A stretch of DNA of 64,000 nt from Medicago truncatula (Eukaryota; Streptophyta; Magnoliopsida; Fabales; Fabaceae), in NCBI RefSeq assembly GCF_003473485.1, contig NC_053046.1, forward strand, positions 630,001 through 694,000, read 5' to 3'. The translations under genes and the position numbers were made by a program. Each line of letters begins with the position of its first letter. The first letter of the stretch is position 1. This document shows positions 1 through 10,741 of this stretch, in pieces. A model generated the notes under the pieces. That model made no database searches and was not told the DNA's origin. It saw nothing but the letters and a program-made list of their open reading frames with translations.

Positions 1-317
1 CAAATCATATGGCTTACACAAGCAAGTAAAAAATGACTAAAATGTTCCCCCAACCCAGCTTTTGGACCATGTGTTTGTGTCACCTTTCTAATTATTGTAG
101 TTTTTTTTTTTTTTTTTTAATCCTGTTCCTCCTTTTCAATTAAACAAAATAATGAAACTATTTTAGGTAACAGATGAAAGCATGACAACTAAATAGTGGT
201 AGTAAACAAATTGCTAATTGCAAGATTAGGTAACTATAAACTTTATGTTTGTTGAGTCCAAAAGGTTTAAAAGCTGGTTAATTGTAAATTATAAATATAT
301 AGTATCATAGTTGAGAC
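1..317. other. AT-rich intergenic DNA
   Basis: No reading frame of interest, RNA gene or recognisable repeat was seen here apart from a poly-T run near 101-118. Confidence 0.6.
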
Positions 318-500
318 GGGAATGGATTTTCTCAGGTGAATTTCTTTCTATTTTTCTCAATTGTTACATCTTAGCCACACACTCAATATCCTCTCTTTTT
401 TATAATATTATATCTCTTTTTCTCTCTCATGTTTAATAGTGTAGATGTGATAATTGAGAAAAATAGAGAAAATTTTAATTGAGATAATCCATTTTCAGCC
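318..500. mobile_element. Fold-back MITE, 183 bp
   Basis: The two halves are inverted copies over roughly 60-80 bp: GGAATGGATTTTCTCA at the left matches the complement of the right end, and TATTTTTCTCAATT recurs inverted inside. GAGAC lies on both sides (313-317 and 501-505) and may be a 5-bp target duplication. There is no coding capacity. I do not recognise the superfamily. Confidence 0.6.
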
Positions 501-505
501 GAGAC

Positions 506-975
506 AGAAACTATCTAGGACCAAACAAGTACAAATAGCTACCGATTCTAGATAATCTCATTGGGAATAAATGACTCACTGATTGGTACGAGTGTTAATT
601 CTATTCTTAGTGTGTGCTAGTAATTAACAAAAAAAAAAATTATATTTATCAACTAATTAATGTGGTTGGGCTTCTAAAATATTACACTAACAAAAATTGT
701 GCTAACAACACATATTTTAGCATATATTTTTCAACACTTTTTTATTAGTTAAAATTTATATAATTCCACTAAATTACGTGTTCCATTTAAATTTGACAGT
801 ACTCATATGAACTTTAACTAATAAAAGAGATGTCATAGTTTATTGGTGTTCAATCATATCACATTAACCTAAACAACCAAACAAGTGGAATGGACATACA
901 CTACATTCTTAACTCAAAAGTCTAATATATTAAGCATGTGTTTGGTTGTGTGGTGACGAGAATTGATTTTGATAA
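506..975. other. AT-rich intergenic DNA
   Basis: No gene or structured repeat recognised between the MITE and the CACTA transposon. Confidence 0.6.
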
Positions 976-1699
976 CACTACTAGAAAAATTCAATACAGA
1001 GACGGGCTAAATCTGTCTCAAAAAAGCTAAAAATCCGTCTCTAACCACTTTGGTGACGGAATTAGAGACGGAAATAGATCCGTGGCTGTTTTACTCGTCT
1101 CTAAAGCAATTAGAGACGGATTTAGTGATTCCGTCTCTAATAGAGACAGAAACATTCCGTCACAACATTATTAATTCCGTCTCTAAAGTTGGATTATGAG
1201 AAACAAAATTCCGTCTCTGTGGCTTGGATTATTCCGTGACAATAGAGACAGATTATAAATTCCGTCTCTAATTTAATTATTTTAAAAAAAAAGACTGAAT
1301 TTAGTATTTTATGCTATTCACTATTTGAAAAGACACAAATTTTGATCTACATATTAATGTTAGTTAACAGTCATGAGAAAAGTTCTCGAAAAAAAATACA
1401 CGCAGTTTGCAACTAACCATTACCTAATAATAATATTAATACGATAATAAATCTAAAACTTTCTAAACTCCAAATTTGTGTTATTGTGTCCCCTCCTTCA
1501 TTGTCATTATCATTATCTCAAGCTCTTGACATATGCTTCAGAATAACACCTAAGCTGAAAAGGTATAACTTCCACCAACCTGCAAAATTTAAAATATATG
1601 TTGGTCTCATACCACAATAATATAGTTAATATCATACACTAAAAAGCATAAATTACAAAATTATATATAGTTATACCTAGAAGCATAAATTAGAAAGAC

Positions 1700-1887
1700 A
1701 AAGGTACAAAATTATACTTAAACACTAAACCTATACTTGTAACCTCAATTCCTTCTATTTGTATGTTAGCTTTTTATCCTCCTTCAACAGTTATAACTTA
1801 AAAGATGGTTGAGGGGGACCATTCTTAAAATCTGTGGGTTGAATCAATCCTCCATATTCAAGAGGAATATTCTCTGACCTTATAAAT
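1700..1887 (-). pseudogene. Captured patellin-like (Sec14-GOLD) gene fragment
   Basis: Read on the minus strand from a splice-acceptor-like TTGTTCAG, the sequence gives FIRSENIPLEYGGLIQP, then DFKNGPPQP and, in another frame after a stop, ANIQIEGIE. From memory this is the join between the Sec14 lipid-binding domain and the GOLD domain of plant patellins, PATL6 type (IPVQYGGL, then NGPPKPA, then KVNIQIEGIEGG). Patellins bind phosphoinositides and act at membranes and the cell plate. Here only part of one exon is left, with an in-frame stop and a frame change, inside a CACTA transposon, so it is a captured and decaying copy. The last stretch, to about 1,700, is poorly conserved and its end is approximate. 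Confidence 0.65.
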
Positions 1888-2190
1888 CTGAACAAAAAAA
1901 GCCTGCACCAATTAAGGTAGTTTAGAGGGAACAAATATATAGAGAAAAAATAAGGAAATTCAAAGAATTGAACAAAGACAACTAGCACACGTATGAATAT
2001 GGTAAGGCTCTAGAAGTTAGGTTGCATCACCAACATCATCATTATGCATCCATTCACTTTAAAAATTTAAAATTGAACTAGAAAAATAAGACAGAAAAAT
2101 CTGATAATTGAACTAGAAAAATCTCATTCCCTTACTTGAAACATAAAATGTTCTTCCTTCAGTTTTCTCCTAATATTTGCAATCTCTTTC

Positions 2191-2351
2191 CACTACTAAA
2201 AAAAACAAAAATTAGTGAGGGATATTTAGTGAGGGAAAACATGAAATCCCTCTCTAATTCCGTCACTAAATTTTGCGACCAAGGAATTTGTGAGGAATTT
2301 CATTTTTTCCGTCACTAATTTCCCTCGCTAATTTTGCTTTTTCTAATAGTG
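2191..2351. mobile_element. Small CACTA-type MITE nested in the larger CACTA element
   Basis: The 161-bp unit starts CACTACTAAAAA and ends TTCTAATAGTG. TTC flanks it on both sides (2,188-2,190 and 2,352-2,354). Internal GTGAGGGA and CCGTCACTAA motifs form inverted subterminal repeats unlike the GAGACGGA motif of the host element, so it belongs to a different CACTA subfamily that jumped in later. Confidence 0.85.
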
Positions 2352-2969
2352 TTCCTTAGCTATTCAATTATCAAAGAATGTGCTTCTTGATTTTTTATAA
2401 GTCTAAACCGTTAAAAAAAAAAAAAATCCTTCAATACACATTGCCAACAGGCCACAGCTACCGGTTGATATAAGCTTGGTGTGTTATTAGAGGGAACATA
2501 GACAATAATGTTGAACTTCAAGGGTCTGTACCTCTCTAGCCTATAAACACCAACATGACAAGACAATCTCCCTATTAAACAACATGCCTTATTTCTTCTA
2601 ACTATGTTGATCCAACTAACCAAATTAACTAACTCTCTCATTAACAATAATTATTTAATGGTAATTCTAGTAGAGACTTAAGAGTAATGGTTTCCCCCTT
2701 GCATCATATTCACAAATGGTAAGTAAAGTGTGTCTAAACCACTGTACAAGAAAGGAAGCAAATATATGTAATTTTAACTGATATCTTTCTCAACTATAAC
2801 ATTAAATTTTCTTTGATAAAGACAATATTGGTTTGATGAAGTAAGATCCCCATCAGAGATTCAGTGTAAGTAGACACATAAAAAGTATCAAGCCTATTTA
2901 AAGTGGAAAAATAACTATGTTGATCTAAAATAGAGGAGCAAACCATTACATTTATGAGTTTTAGCTTAC

Positions 2970-3353
2970 CCCGTGAACCTTCATAAGGAGGCAGAGTGTG
3001 TCTCTATTTATTTTACCACTAATTGCCCTGAATGAAAAAATAAACCAAAACCAGAACATTTTCAGATTAAATTATGATAACATGTAAGATAGAAATGTGG
3101 TAAACAAAATATTAGAATCACAAAAATTTTACCCTCCCTAATATTATTTGGTAACCAAGTAAAAACCAAAAAATGAGGAGACTATGAGAAAAAAGTAGAA
3201 CATATAACTACAGAGAAAGAAGAGTTACACAAATGAGAATCATAAAATATCACAGCCTTAGAAAAGACACATAGTGCAAAGCTATGTCTACTCCGTCGAA
3301 CTTGTAGGGATGCGAAATAATGTCGTTAATATAGCCATTGCTGAAGCAATAGT
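2970..3353 (-). pseudogene. Captured CLEC16A/GFS9-like gene fragment (two exons)
   Basis: Two minus-strand exon-like pieces join in frame. The first (3,257-3,353) follows a TTGCAG acceptor and reads YCFSNGYINDIISHPYKF, then ALHYVSFLR. The second (2,970-3,027) follows CATTCAG, reads AISGKINRDTLCLLMKVHG and ends at a GTAAGC donor. From memory this matches the N-terminal FPL domain of plant CLEC16A homologues (GREEN FLUORESCENT SEED9/TT9; FSNEYVNYLI, then YYISFLRAISGKLN, then TISLL), which act in endosome and vacuole trafficking. The donor of the first piece is GC rather than GT. Flanking exons were not found. The setting inside a CACTA transposon makes it a captured fragment; the frame across both pieces is still open, suggesting recent capture. 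Confidence 0.6.
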
Positions 3354-5419
3354 CTGCAACATGTAAATATGAAATACCAATTTATAGTAAGTACTAGTAC
3401 TAAGGAAAAAAACCATAGGAGTAACATAGTGATTTGTACAATGAATATTAATTTGAGTTAAACTTAGAAGTTATATGAAAAATGGGATTATATGAAAACA
3501 GTAGATTCCATAGAAAGAACTTAATCTTAGGATAGATATTACCTTCAAAAAAATTTATCTCCTTGCTAGAACAAAGCCATGCCTTTTCTATCTCCTTGGG
3601 AGAATGAAGTCAATGCCAATTGCCAACAATTCCATTGAAACATAAAAAGAAATACCTACAAGATGTGAAAGAATCACAAATAAAAATGGAACCATTACTA
3701 AAAATTTCAGAGCATATCACAAAGGAGAACTCATATATGGAACATTATAGCAGCCACTTACCTCAAAAAATCAATATGCAAGGAAAGTTTCTCAAATTTA
3801 CCAAACATGACTAAAAGATTGTAACTTCGTGGCAAATGCAAGAGGCAAAGATGCCATCTTGAAGTCATTCCCTTACCCGCTTCATGTAAAAGGCAAGTAA
3901 TCAATATATGTAATTTGCAATATAAAAAAGATTGGAATTAAGTATGAAATTAAATTATAACAATGCATAATAATTACAAAAGAATAATGATTAAACTAAA
4001 TCTTAAGAGGTGGTATGAATGCCTAGTTCAGCCATGTATCCACTCTTCTCTTGTTCACCAATTTAAGTCACAAGACGCATTTACTCTTTTACAATAAGCA
4101 AGTATAGAAAACTTTGAATTAACAATCATTGACCAACTTCCGCAATCAAATATGAATCATTTTCACTGCATAAATGTAGGTTTGTTCAAACTACGAATTA
4201 TAGTTCTAATCTTGCAATAACAAAGATTCATCCTAAAGGGGTATATCTATCAATCGATCTGTGTTCAACAAACAACAAATCAAATAATCACTTAGAGAAC
4301 ATTTATCAAACAGTTTGTGTTCAACCAACAACAAATCAAATAAATGTAAACCAGATAACAGAATATGAGAATGGTGAAACCATGTGTCGTGAGACGAAAC
4401 AGAATATGAGATCTAGTTGATTTAGAGAGATAGACTTTGACAATCAATCAATAACAAACAAGATCCATTTGTTCTTAGTCACCAATCTAGTTAACAATTA
4501 GTCAACAATCTAGTTAAGCTTAGGGTTTCTTTTCCTCAAAACCCACAAAAGGGACTCCTCAAGCTTGATTGCTGAAATGATTATCTAGGTTATATGAATG
4601 AAAATCATATAAAAATAGGGATAATCGATGAAAAGAAATTGAGTGAAATTTTTAAGAAACTAACCTCAACCACAAGAACTTCAGAACGATATAAAGGGAT
4701 TGAAATGAGCAGAACTGAGATGAACACGAACCGGGATTTGAACTTAGATGTGCGGATCTATTGCAGGGCGTGTAATTGGAGATGAAGGGATTCGAAATTG
4801 CCATTTTAGGGCTTTTGTGAAATTGGTGATGAAGTGATTCTAATTTTTAGTTTGATTATTTTAAGGCTTTGCAGAAATTTGAAGTTGAGGGATGAAAAAA
4901 TTGGGGGTTTTGGGTTGGAGCCAAGTGAAATTCGATTTTGGAGCCTGTGAAAATGAGATATGGCCCCAGCGAATGGATAAAAAGTTATTTTTAATTAATT
5001 AAAAAAAGAAATTTGACCTGTTTGAGACGGAATTGGAGACAGAATAATTTTGTGACGGTACAATCCGTCTCTAAAGTCTGTCTCTGATGTTAAAAATATA
5101 ATTCCGTCTCTGTTCATTATATTCGGTCTCAACTTCCGTCTCTATCAGAGACGGAATAAAATCTGTCTCTAAATTCCGTCGGTATATGAAACTTTTCTAG
5201 TAGTGTAAAATTGATTTTGTAAAATTGATTTTGGTTAAAATTCAGTTGAATTTAAAGTGATTTATGATTGGATACCTTCAAAACAGAAGTGATTTTTATG
5301 AAAACTGGTGTTTGGATATGTTGTATTATAATTGTTGTTGGGTGTGTGAAAGACTAAAATGGGTTTTAACATGTGTGTGAAAAGGAGAGTTAACAGTATG
5401 TAAAAGACAATTAAATTAA

Positions 5420-5957
5420 GGGTTAAATATGTTTTTTATCCCTATAAAATTGGGAACTTCCAAGTTTAGTCCTTAATTAATTTTAATAAATTTTTTAGTC
5501 CCTACAAAAAAAGTTACTTCTAATTTTAGTCTCTATTACAACAAAGTTTGTTTAATTATCCTTAAACTCTTAAATTTTAGAACGATTTTTATGAGACAGA
5601 TTTAGAACACTATAAAAGGTTCATTTACTAGAATTTACAATTTTTTAACATGAAACGAATTAAATATGAATTTTTTAAAACGGCAAAACTTAAAGATAAA
5701 ATTAACAAAATCTGGATGTAGAAATCACATTTTGCGACAATTTTTTGCAGAGGAACTTTTAGTAATGTTTTTAACACGTCTGCCAAAAATTGTTCAAAAA
5801 CTCAAAAGTTTAAGCATAAATTAAAGAAATTTGAACTGAGGAGGGACTAAAACTGGATGCAGAAAAAAAATTTATGGACTAAAAGAACTATTAAAATTAA
5901 GTAAGTATTAAACTTGAAAGGTCCCAATTTTATAGAGACCAGAAACATATTTAACCC
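5420..5957. mobile_element. Mutator-like non-autonomous element, 538 bp
   Basis: Terminal inverted repeats start GGGTTAAATATGTTTTTTAT and end with the complement (CATATTTAACCC). A perfect 9-bp direct duplication, TTAAATTAA, lies at 5,411-5,419 and 5,958-5,966, which is the Mutator signature. The repeats extend over about 40 bp (CCCTATAAAATTGGGA). No coding content was seen. Confidence 0.9.
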
Positions 5958-5966
5958 TTAAATTAA

Positions 5967-7727
5967 AGGACAAAAAAGAAAAATTCATTGAAACCAAACT
6001 CACGCTGAGAGAATTGATTCCAAGAAGCTATGAAATGGACCTTCATCCAAAATTGATTCTCAAAAACAAAAAGTATGCTAACAGCAAAAATGTGAAGATA
6101 ACCAAACACAATAAAATTGATTTTGAAAAAAATGAACTGACGTTTGGGCCATCTCATCGGACAATCAAACACTGACCAAGTACATGTGTCTCGTCATTTT
6201 TATGTTCTTCAACATCCAATCCAATGTAAAACTTGTAAAGTTATACTCACACACCACTAATCTGTTAGGACTAACTGAAAGATTGTAAGAATATAACCAT
6301 AGAGATACAAGTCATAACATATTTGCGGTTCATCTTCTCATTGAAGGAAGGAGGATTGTGTTTTGGCAACACATTCTTCCAGAGGCTAACCAAATTGCAG
6401 ATAGTATAGTTTACTCCACTAAAATGTGCGTGATCACTATTTTTACTTACTTAATCAAATAAATTCTGGAAAAATAAGTGTCACGCAATTAAAAAAATGT
6501 GAGTCACACAAACAATCTATTTGATTAACGTAAATTTTTTTAGAATGGTAAAAAGGAACGTACACATTAAGGATGTCAACCTATCATTGTTGTTTAACAA
6601 AACAGTATATCTAATTGCCATCGTTGTCTCGAAGTATCCCACTGTGACCTGCTTGCACACTGCTTATATATAGTACCATGTTGTATAATTTGTGATTTTT
6701 TTAAAAAATAAATAATATAGTAGCTTTTAAAAAAATATTGCGCAAGCAGGTTGCAGTGGAAAAAATATAGAAGCTACTATATTTTTTTTGGATAGCAACT
6801 TTGAAAATAAATATAGTAGCTTCTAAAAAAATATCCATTTCTAAAAAATTTGTGAATTTTTTTTCTATTTTCTAAGTTTATATTGTATAAGCTCCTATAA
6901 TCAAAATAAAGTTGTTAGGTAACGTCGTCTTTTGTAAGAGTTTACAGTGTTTTTTCATATATGCTACATTAAGTAGAGTTTCAAAATGTGAATAACAAAC
7001 GTGAGTTTTGTCTTACATTTTTAGGTTGAACGAAAATATTACTGCTTTATTGTTTTAAGAAGTACGTGAGTGAGTGGACACAATAAAGCAATTCAAAACC
7101 AATAAATTACTTTTATTCAAGACACTAATATGAACATCACAGATGCTAAAATACGAACAGATTTCTGACAACTTAAATTGTATAGATTCTTTAATTTCTA
7201 AAAATCCTTGGCAGTTTTTGTCAAATATGTACATTCGAATAACTGTTTTGATTCATAAAATATTTTCAGAATACATCGGTAGATCAACATGGAAAAAATC
7301 TAATATGAACCAAAAAGGACAGAGAAAGATATCTTGAACTTGAAAAGATGAAATGCATTAACTCTAACATTCTACAATAAAAATTTCATCATAGATATTT
7401 ACTTCACATTGCATGGTTTTGAGTCTATGAAATTTCAAGGACATATTACTGATGATTAGAAAATAGTTGTTTGTTCTCCCATGCATACTCAGAGCAAGTA
7501 TATATTATCGCAACAAATAATAATGAGTAAGTTAGAGTATGGATCCCACGAGGATTGGAGTGGATACGTTATGAGTATGTCTAAATGCTAAGTTTAATTA
7601 TTTAAGATTCAAAATGACAAACAACAAAGATAAGGTTTCGAGATACCAAAGTAAAATGCATAAGTAAATTATTAAAGCATATAAAAAGGATTTAGAGATC
7701 CAAGTGAAAAAGTGTGGTTAAGAAATT
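5967..7727. other. Intergenic, no gene recognised
   Basis: AT-rich DNA with short frames only. Apart from the hairpin listed separately at 6,639-6,759 I see nothing that can be supported as a gene. Confidence 0.55.
6639..6759. repeat. Short inverted-repeat element
   Basis: CCACTGTGACCTGCTTGCAC at the left end is matched inverted by TGCGCAAGCAGGTTGCAGTGG at the right, giving about 21-bp terminal inverted repeats around an AT-rich 80-bp core. No clear target duplication was found. Confidence 0.5.
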
Positions 7728-8296
7728 TGTTGGTTTGCAAGTGTGAGTTATATGTCTCACATCGGATATAATAGTAAAGGTTGAACACTTTACAAGTAAG
7801 TTGAGCCATAAACTTATAGCCTTAAGGTTTTGAGTAAGAGTGTGGTGTCTCTCTCACTTGTGGGGTTGTTCTAGCCTCAATGTAGACGGTCCCCCGAGCT
7901 CCTCAGTGACCCAACAGTGGTATCAGAGCCCTGTTCGAAGAAGGGTACGACCGTGGCAGTCGGTCCGTTTGCGCAGAAAGAAGCAACGACGGTACAAGTA
8001 GTGTCGGTCCGTTTGCGGAGAACCCAGCAACGGCGATACAAAGCGAGTAAGAGCTTCCGCTTAAAGGGGAGCATGATGAATAGATGGATCACACTTGAGG
8101 GGAAGTGTTGGTTTGCAAGTGTGAGTTATATGTCCCACATTGTATAAAATAGTAAAGGTTGAACACGTTATAAGTAAGATGACCCATAAACCCATAGCCT
8201 TGAGGTTTTGGGTAAGAGTGTGGTGTCTCTCTCACTTGTGGGGTTGTTCTAGCCTCGATGTGGACGGTTCCCCGAGCTCCCCCTAGTGACCCAACA
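7728..8296 (+). mobile_element. TRIM (miniature LTR retrotransposon), structurally whole
   Basis: Two direct repeats of about 190 bp (7,728-7,916 and 8,106-8,296) both begin TGTTGGTTTGCAAGTG and end GACCCAACA. Right after the first lies TGGTATCAGAGC (7,918-7,929), the primer-binding site complementary to initiator methionine tRNA. Just before the second lies a purine tract, GAGGGGAAG. Flanks are AAATT and GAATT, a 5-bp target duplication differing at one base. The 190-bp interior is non-coding, as usual for TRIMs, which depend on proteins from other elements. The two repeats have diverged visibly, so the copy is not recent. Confidence 0.93.
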
Positions 8297-8549
8297 GAAT
8301 TAACTTGGTAAAAATAGAGGTTTGCAGGATTTAGAAAAGCTACAACTCTAAGATGGAAGTTATAGCTTCGTACAACTTCATGAGGAAAAATGTAGAGAGT
8401 TATAGCTTTGCATAGCTTTCCGGCAACCTGGTGGCATTTGGGGTCTTTCGACTTAGTCATCATGTTAAGCATGTGAAAATACACCTCTCAATGTACATTC
8501 AAGTACTTAACATGCAACATTACTAGTTTAGGTCATTAGTAGCTCTACA

Positions 8550-8602
8550 ACAATGGCAGAGGATGATCTTTCAAAAAAAAAAAAAACAATGGCAGAGGAT
8601 GA
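8550..8602. repeat. Poly-A micro-insertion flanked by a 17-bp direct repeat
   Basis: ACAATGGCAGAGGATGA occurs at 8,550-8,566 and again at 8,586-8,602, separated by TCTTTC followed by a 13-base A run. It looks like a retroposition event that delivered only a tail, or break repair with filler. Similar scars are listed under the findings. Confidence 0.7.
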
Positions 8603-10590
8603 GTCATGGCCTATGATAAGAGTTCTAGTTAGACCTCAGTGCTTTTAGGCTCTTCTAAGATCTAGTTTTCGTTCAAAACAGTTTCCCTTGTTTCCATCTC
8701 CTCTCGGTACATGGGGACATAACTCATATCAAACAAATATTTTCCATTTCCATATATACCCTCTCAGTTTCAGGAACACAATATAGCATCAAAAATAAAA
8801 GAGATCAAGTAATGTTGCATGGAAGGACGGACGCACAGATGTTTTGAAAAGAAAAGTGCAGTGTCAAACAGAGAAGGAATAGAATGTGGTCGACCAACCA
8901 CAATGAAGTTTTGGATTAGCTGTTTAGGGTTCCTAGCTCTTTGAGAAGATGAAGTCCCGATTTCACTCTTTTTATTTTTTAATTTTTTATGATTACATTT
9001 CTTAAAAATATGTATTATAATAACATGTGAACGGACTAGAACTTGTTCATCAAACTGATTTAGTCATTAGGTCTCATTGGTTCTTATCGATTCAAATGCA
9101 TGATTGATCTATTAAGCTACTCACCCTAGTCATACCCCCAGTGAAATAACAAACAAAATTTACCACTTATATTTATTTATGTAACATCAACCCCGTCAAA
9201 AATGATGATATATAATTTTATTGTTTTTGGAAGAAAGAAAATTTAGTAAATTTTTTGTTCCACTCACTTTTTCTATTAACAACATAAATTGTTATTCAAT
9301 TCTTTTTGTCAAGTAATTTAGTTGTCAGAATTTTACTCCTTAAGATAAATAAGTGAGAAATACGGATTGTAACTCCAACTCCTACATATTACAATATTTC
9401 TACCAACTAAGTTATGCTTACATGAACAATGTTATTCAATTCTATACAATGCTAGTGTGCATGGAATGATAATTTGTTACTATATATCAATACTTAAAAT
9501 AAAAGTGATTGAATTTTTCACTAGAAAATATGTGAGAGATTCACTCATTGGTTTAAGTAACGAATGTTAGTATTAGTTGTCAAAAAATATTGTTAGCAAG
9601 GTTGTCAGACTCGCGAGTCTACATAGACTCGAAAAAGGTTTTTAGACTCGGACTCGTAGACCCATATGAGTCTATGAAAAATTAAAATTGACTTTGAAAA
9701 ATATGTAAGTGACACATAAGTGACATATATATTTATAATAGAACACCACTTAACATAAAAATTAAAATTTCAAACTCCATACCAAACATTTTAACAAAAA
9801 AAAAAAAACTCATATTAGAGCAAGCAAAGTAGAAAAGTAAGTAGATCATAAAACATATATGTGAATGTCTTCAAACATCCAAAGCTCCTATGAAATCTTA
9901 TCCAATATCAAAATCATCATCATCTTCACGAACATCCCGACCATCATCATCAAACTCAACCTAGATAAAACACTTTATTCATCATTAACCGTAACCAAAC
10001 TTGAATTATTTTAACCTCCACCTTATTCAACGTTTCCTCCACCACCACTTTGCATATTATTATTATTAACAACATCGGTTCGGTTTTGGACTTTGGAGCT
10101 GGTTTTGGAAGCTAAAGTTGCTCTATAGGCATCTACGTTGTTTACTCACACCATAAAATTTCAAAAATGTTGCATTTTGATGCTCTTGAAAGTTATGCTT
10201 CGATTATAATTTTTTAACCCCCTCACTTTTTTATTATAATTTTTCAGGTTAAGAAACAAAGTTCTAGATCTTTCTCTTGCAAGAAAAAAAAAATCACAGA
10301 AAGAAAATATAAGGATTGAGGAAAAACCAATGACTTCACAATTAACAATTGATTTAGAGGTCAAAACAAGTTTTCAAAAAAAATCATTCGTCTATAAAGG
10401 AAAACAAAGGGACAACCTAGATTAAGATGATTGGTCCAACAATGTCGTATACAAGTTTGAGGGATATGATGTTGTTGCAACATTCTTCTATGAATGACCG
10501 CTGAAATGAGAATAAGGAACCAAACGACGCTCTCTTAATTGGTTAAAATGTTTGCAAAATCAATAGAATGATGCATCAAATGTTAGGTTA
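8603..10590. other. Intergenic with degraded repeats
   Basis: No gene is supported. Around 9,360-9,420 lies a faint copy of the SINE family found at 10,591. At 9,598-9,690 a repeated GACTCG motif (AGACTCGCGAGTCTAC) marks a dispersed repeat. Around 9,900-10,130 the minus strand reads acidic low-complexity sequence broken by stops, perhaps an old transposon gene tail, which I cannot identify. Confidence 0.4.
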
Positions 10591-10733
10591 AGTTTTTTTT
10601 TTTTTTTTTCATGTAGTCTAGTGACTATAGCTCACACAATTTAATTGTGGAGAAATGGATTGTCCGGGGTTCAAACTCCGGCTTCTGCATATAATATGTA
10701 ATATCTCTACTAACTGAGTTAAACTCACGGAGA
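10591..10733 (-). mobile_element. tRNA-derived SINE
   Basis: On the minus strand the unit runs from CTCCGTGAG through a pol III A box (TAACTCAGTTAGTAGAG) and a B box (GTTTGAACCCC) to a poly-A tail, seen as the T run at 10,593-10,609. TTAGGTTA flanks it on both sides (10,583-10,590 and 10,734-10,741). A degraded relative lies at 52,334-52,462. Confidence 0.85.
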
Positions 10734-10741
10734 TTAGGTTA

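Larger units (their letters stand above)
976..5205. mobile_element. CACTA DNA transposon, 4.23 kb, with captured host gene fragments
   Basis: The left end reads CACTACTAGAAAAATTC and the right end is its complement (CTTTTCTAGTAGTG), the hallmark of CACTA (En/Spm) transposons. The trinucleotide TAA flanks both ends (973-975 and 5,206-5,208), the 3-bp duplication expected of this superfamily. Both subterminal regions (about 1,000-1,270 and 5,025-5,180) are crowded with GAGACGGA and its complement in both orientations, the usual transposase-binding arrays. No transposase reading frame is visible, so it is non-autonomous or decayed. The interior instead carries pieces of at least two unrelated host genes on the minus strand (near 1,700-1,887 and 2,970-3,353) and a nested small CACTA-type element at 2,191-2,351. 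It behaves like a Pack-type CACTA. Confidence 0.92.

Noticed and set aside
8089-8484. 131-codon minus-strand frame
   Set aside because: It runs through the second terminal repeat of the TRIM and its flank, which is a non-coding element.
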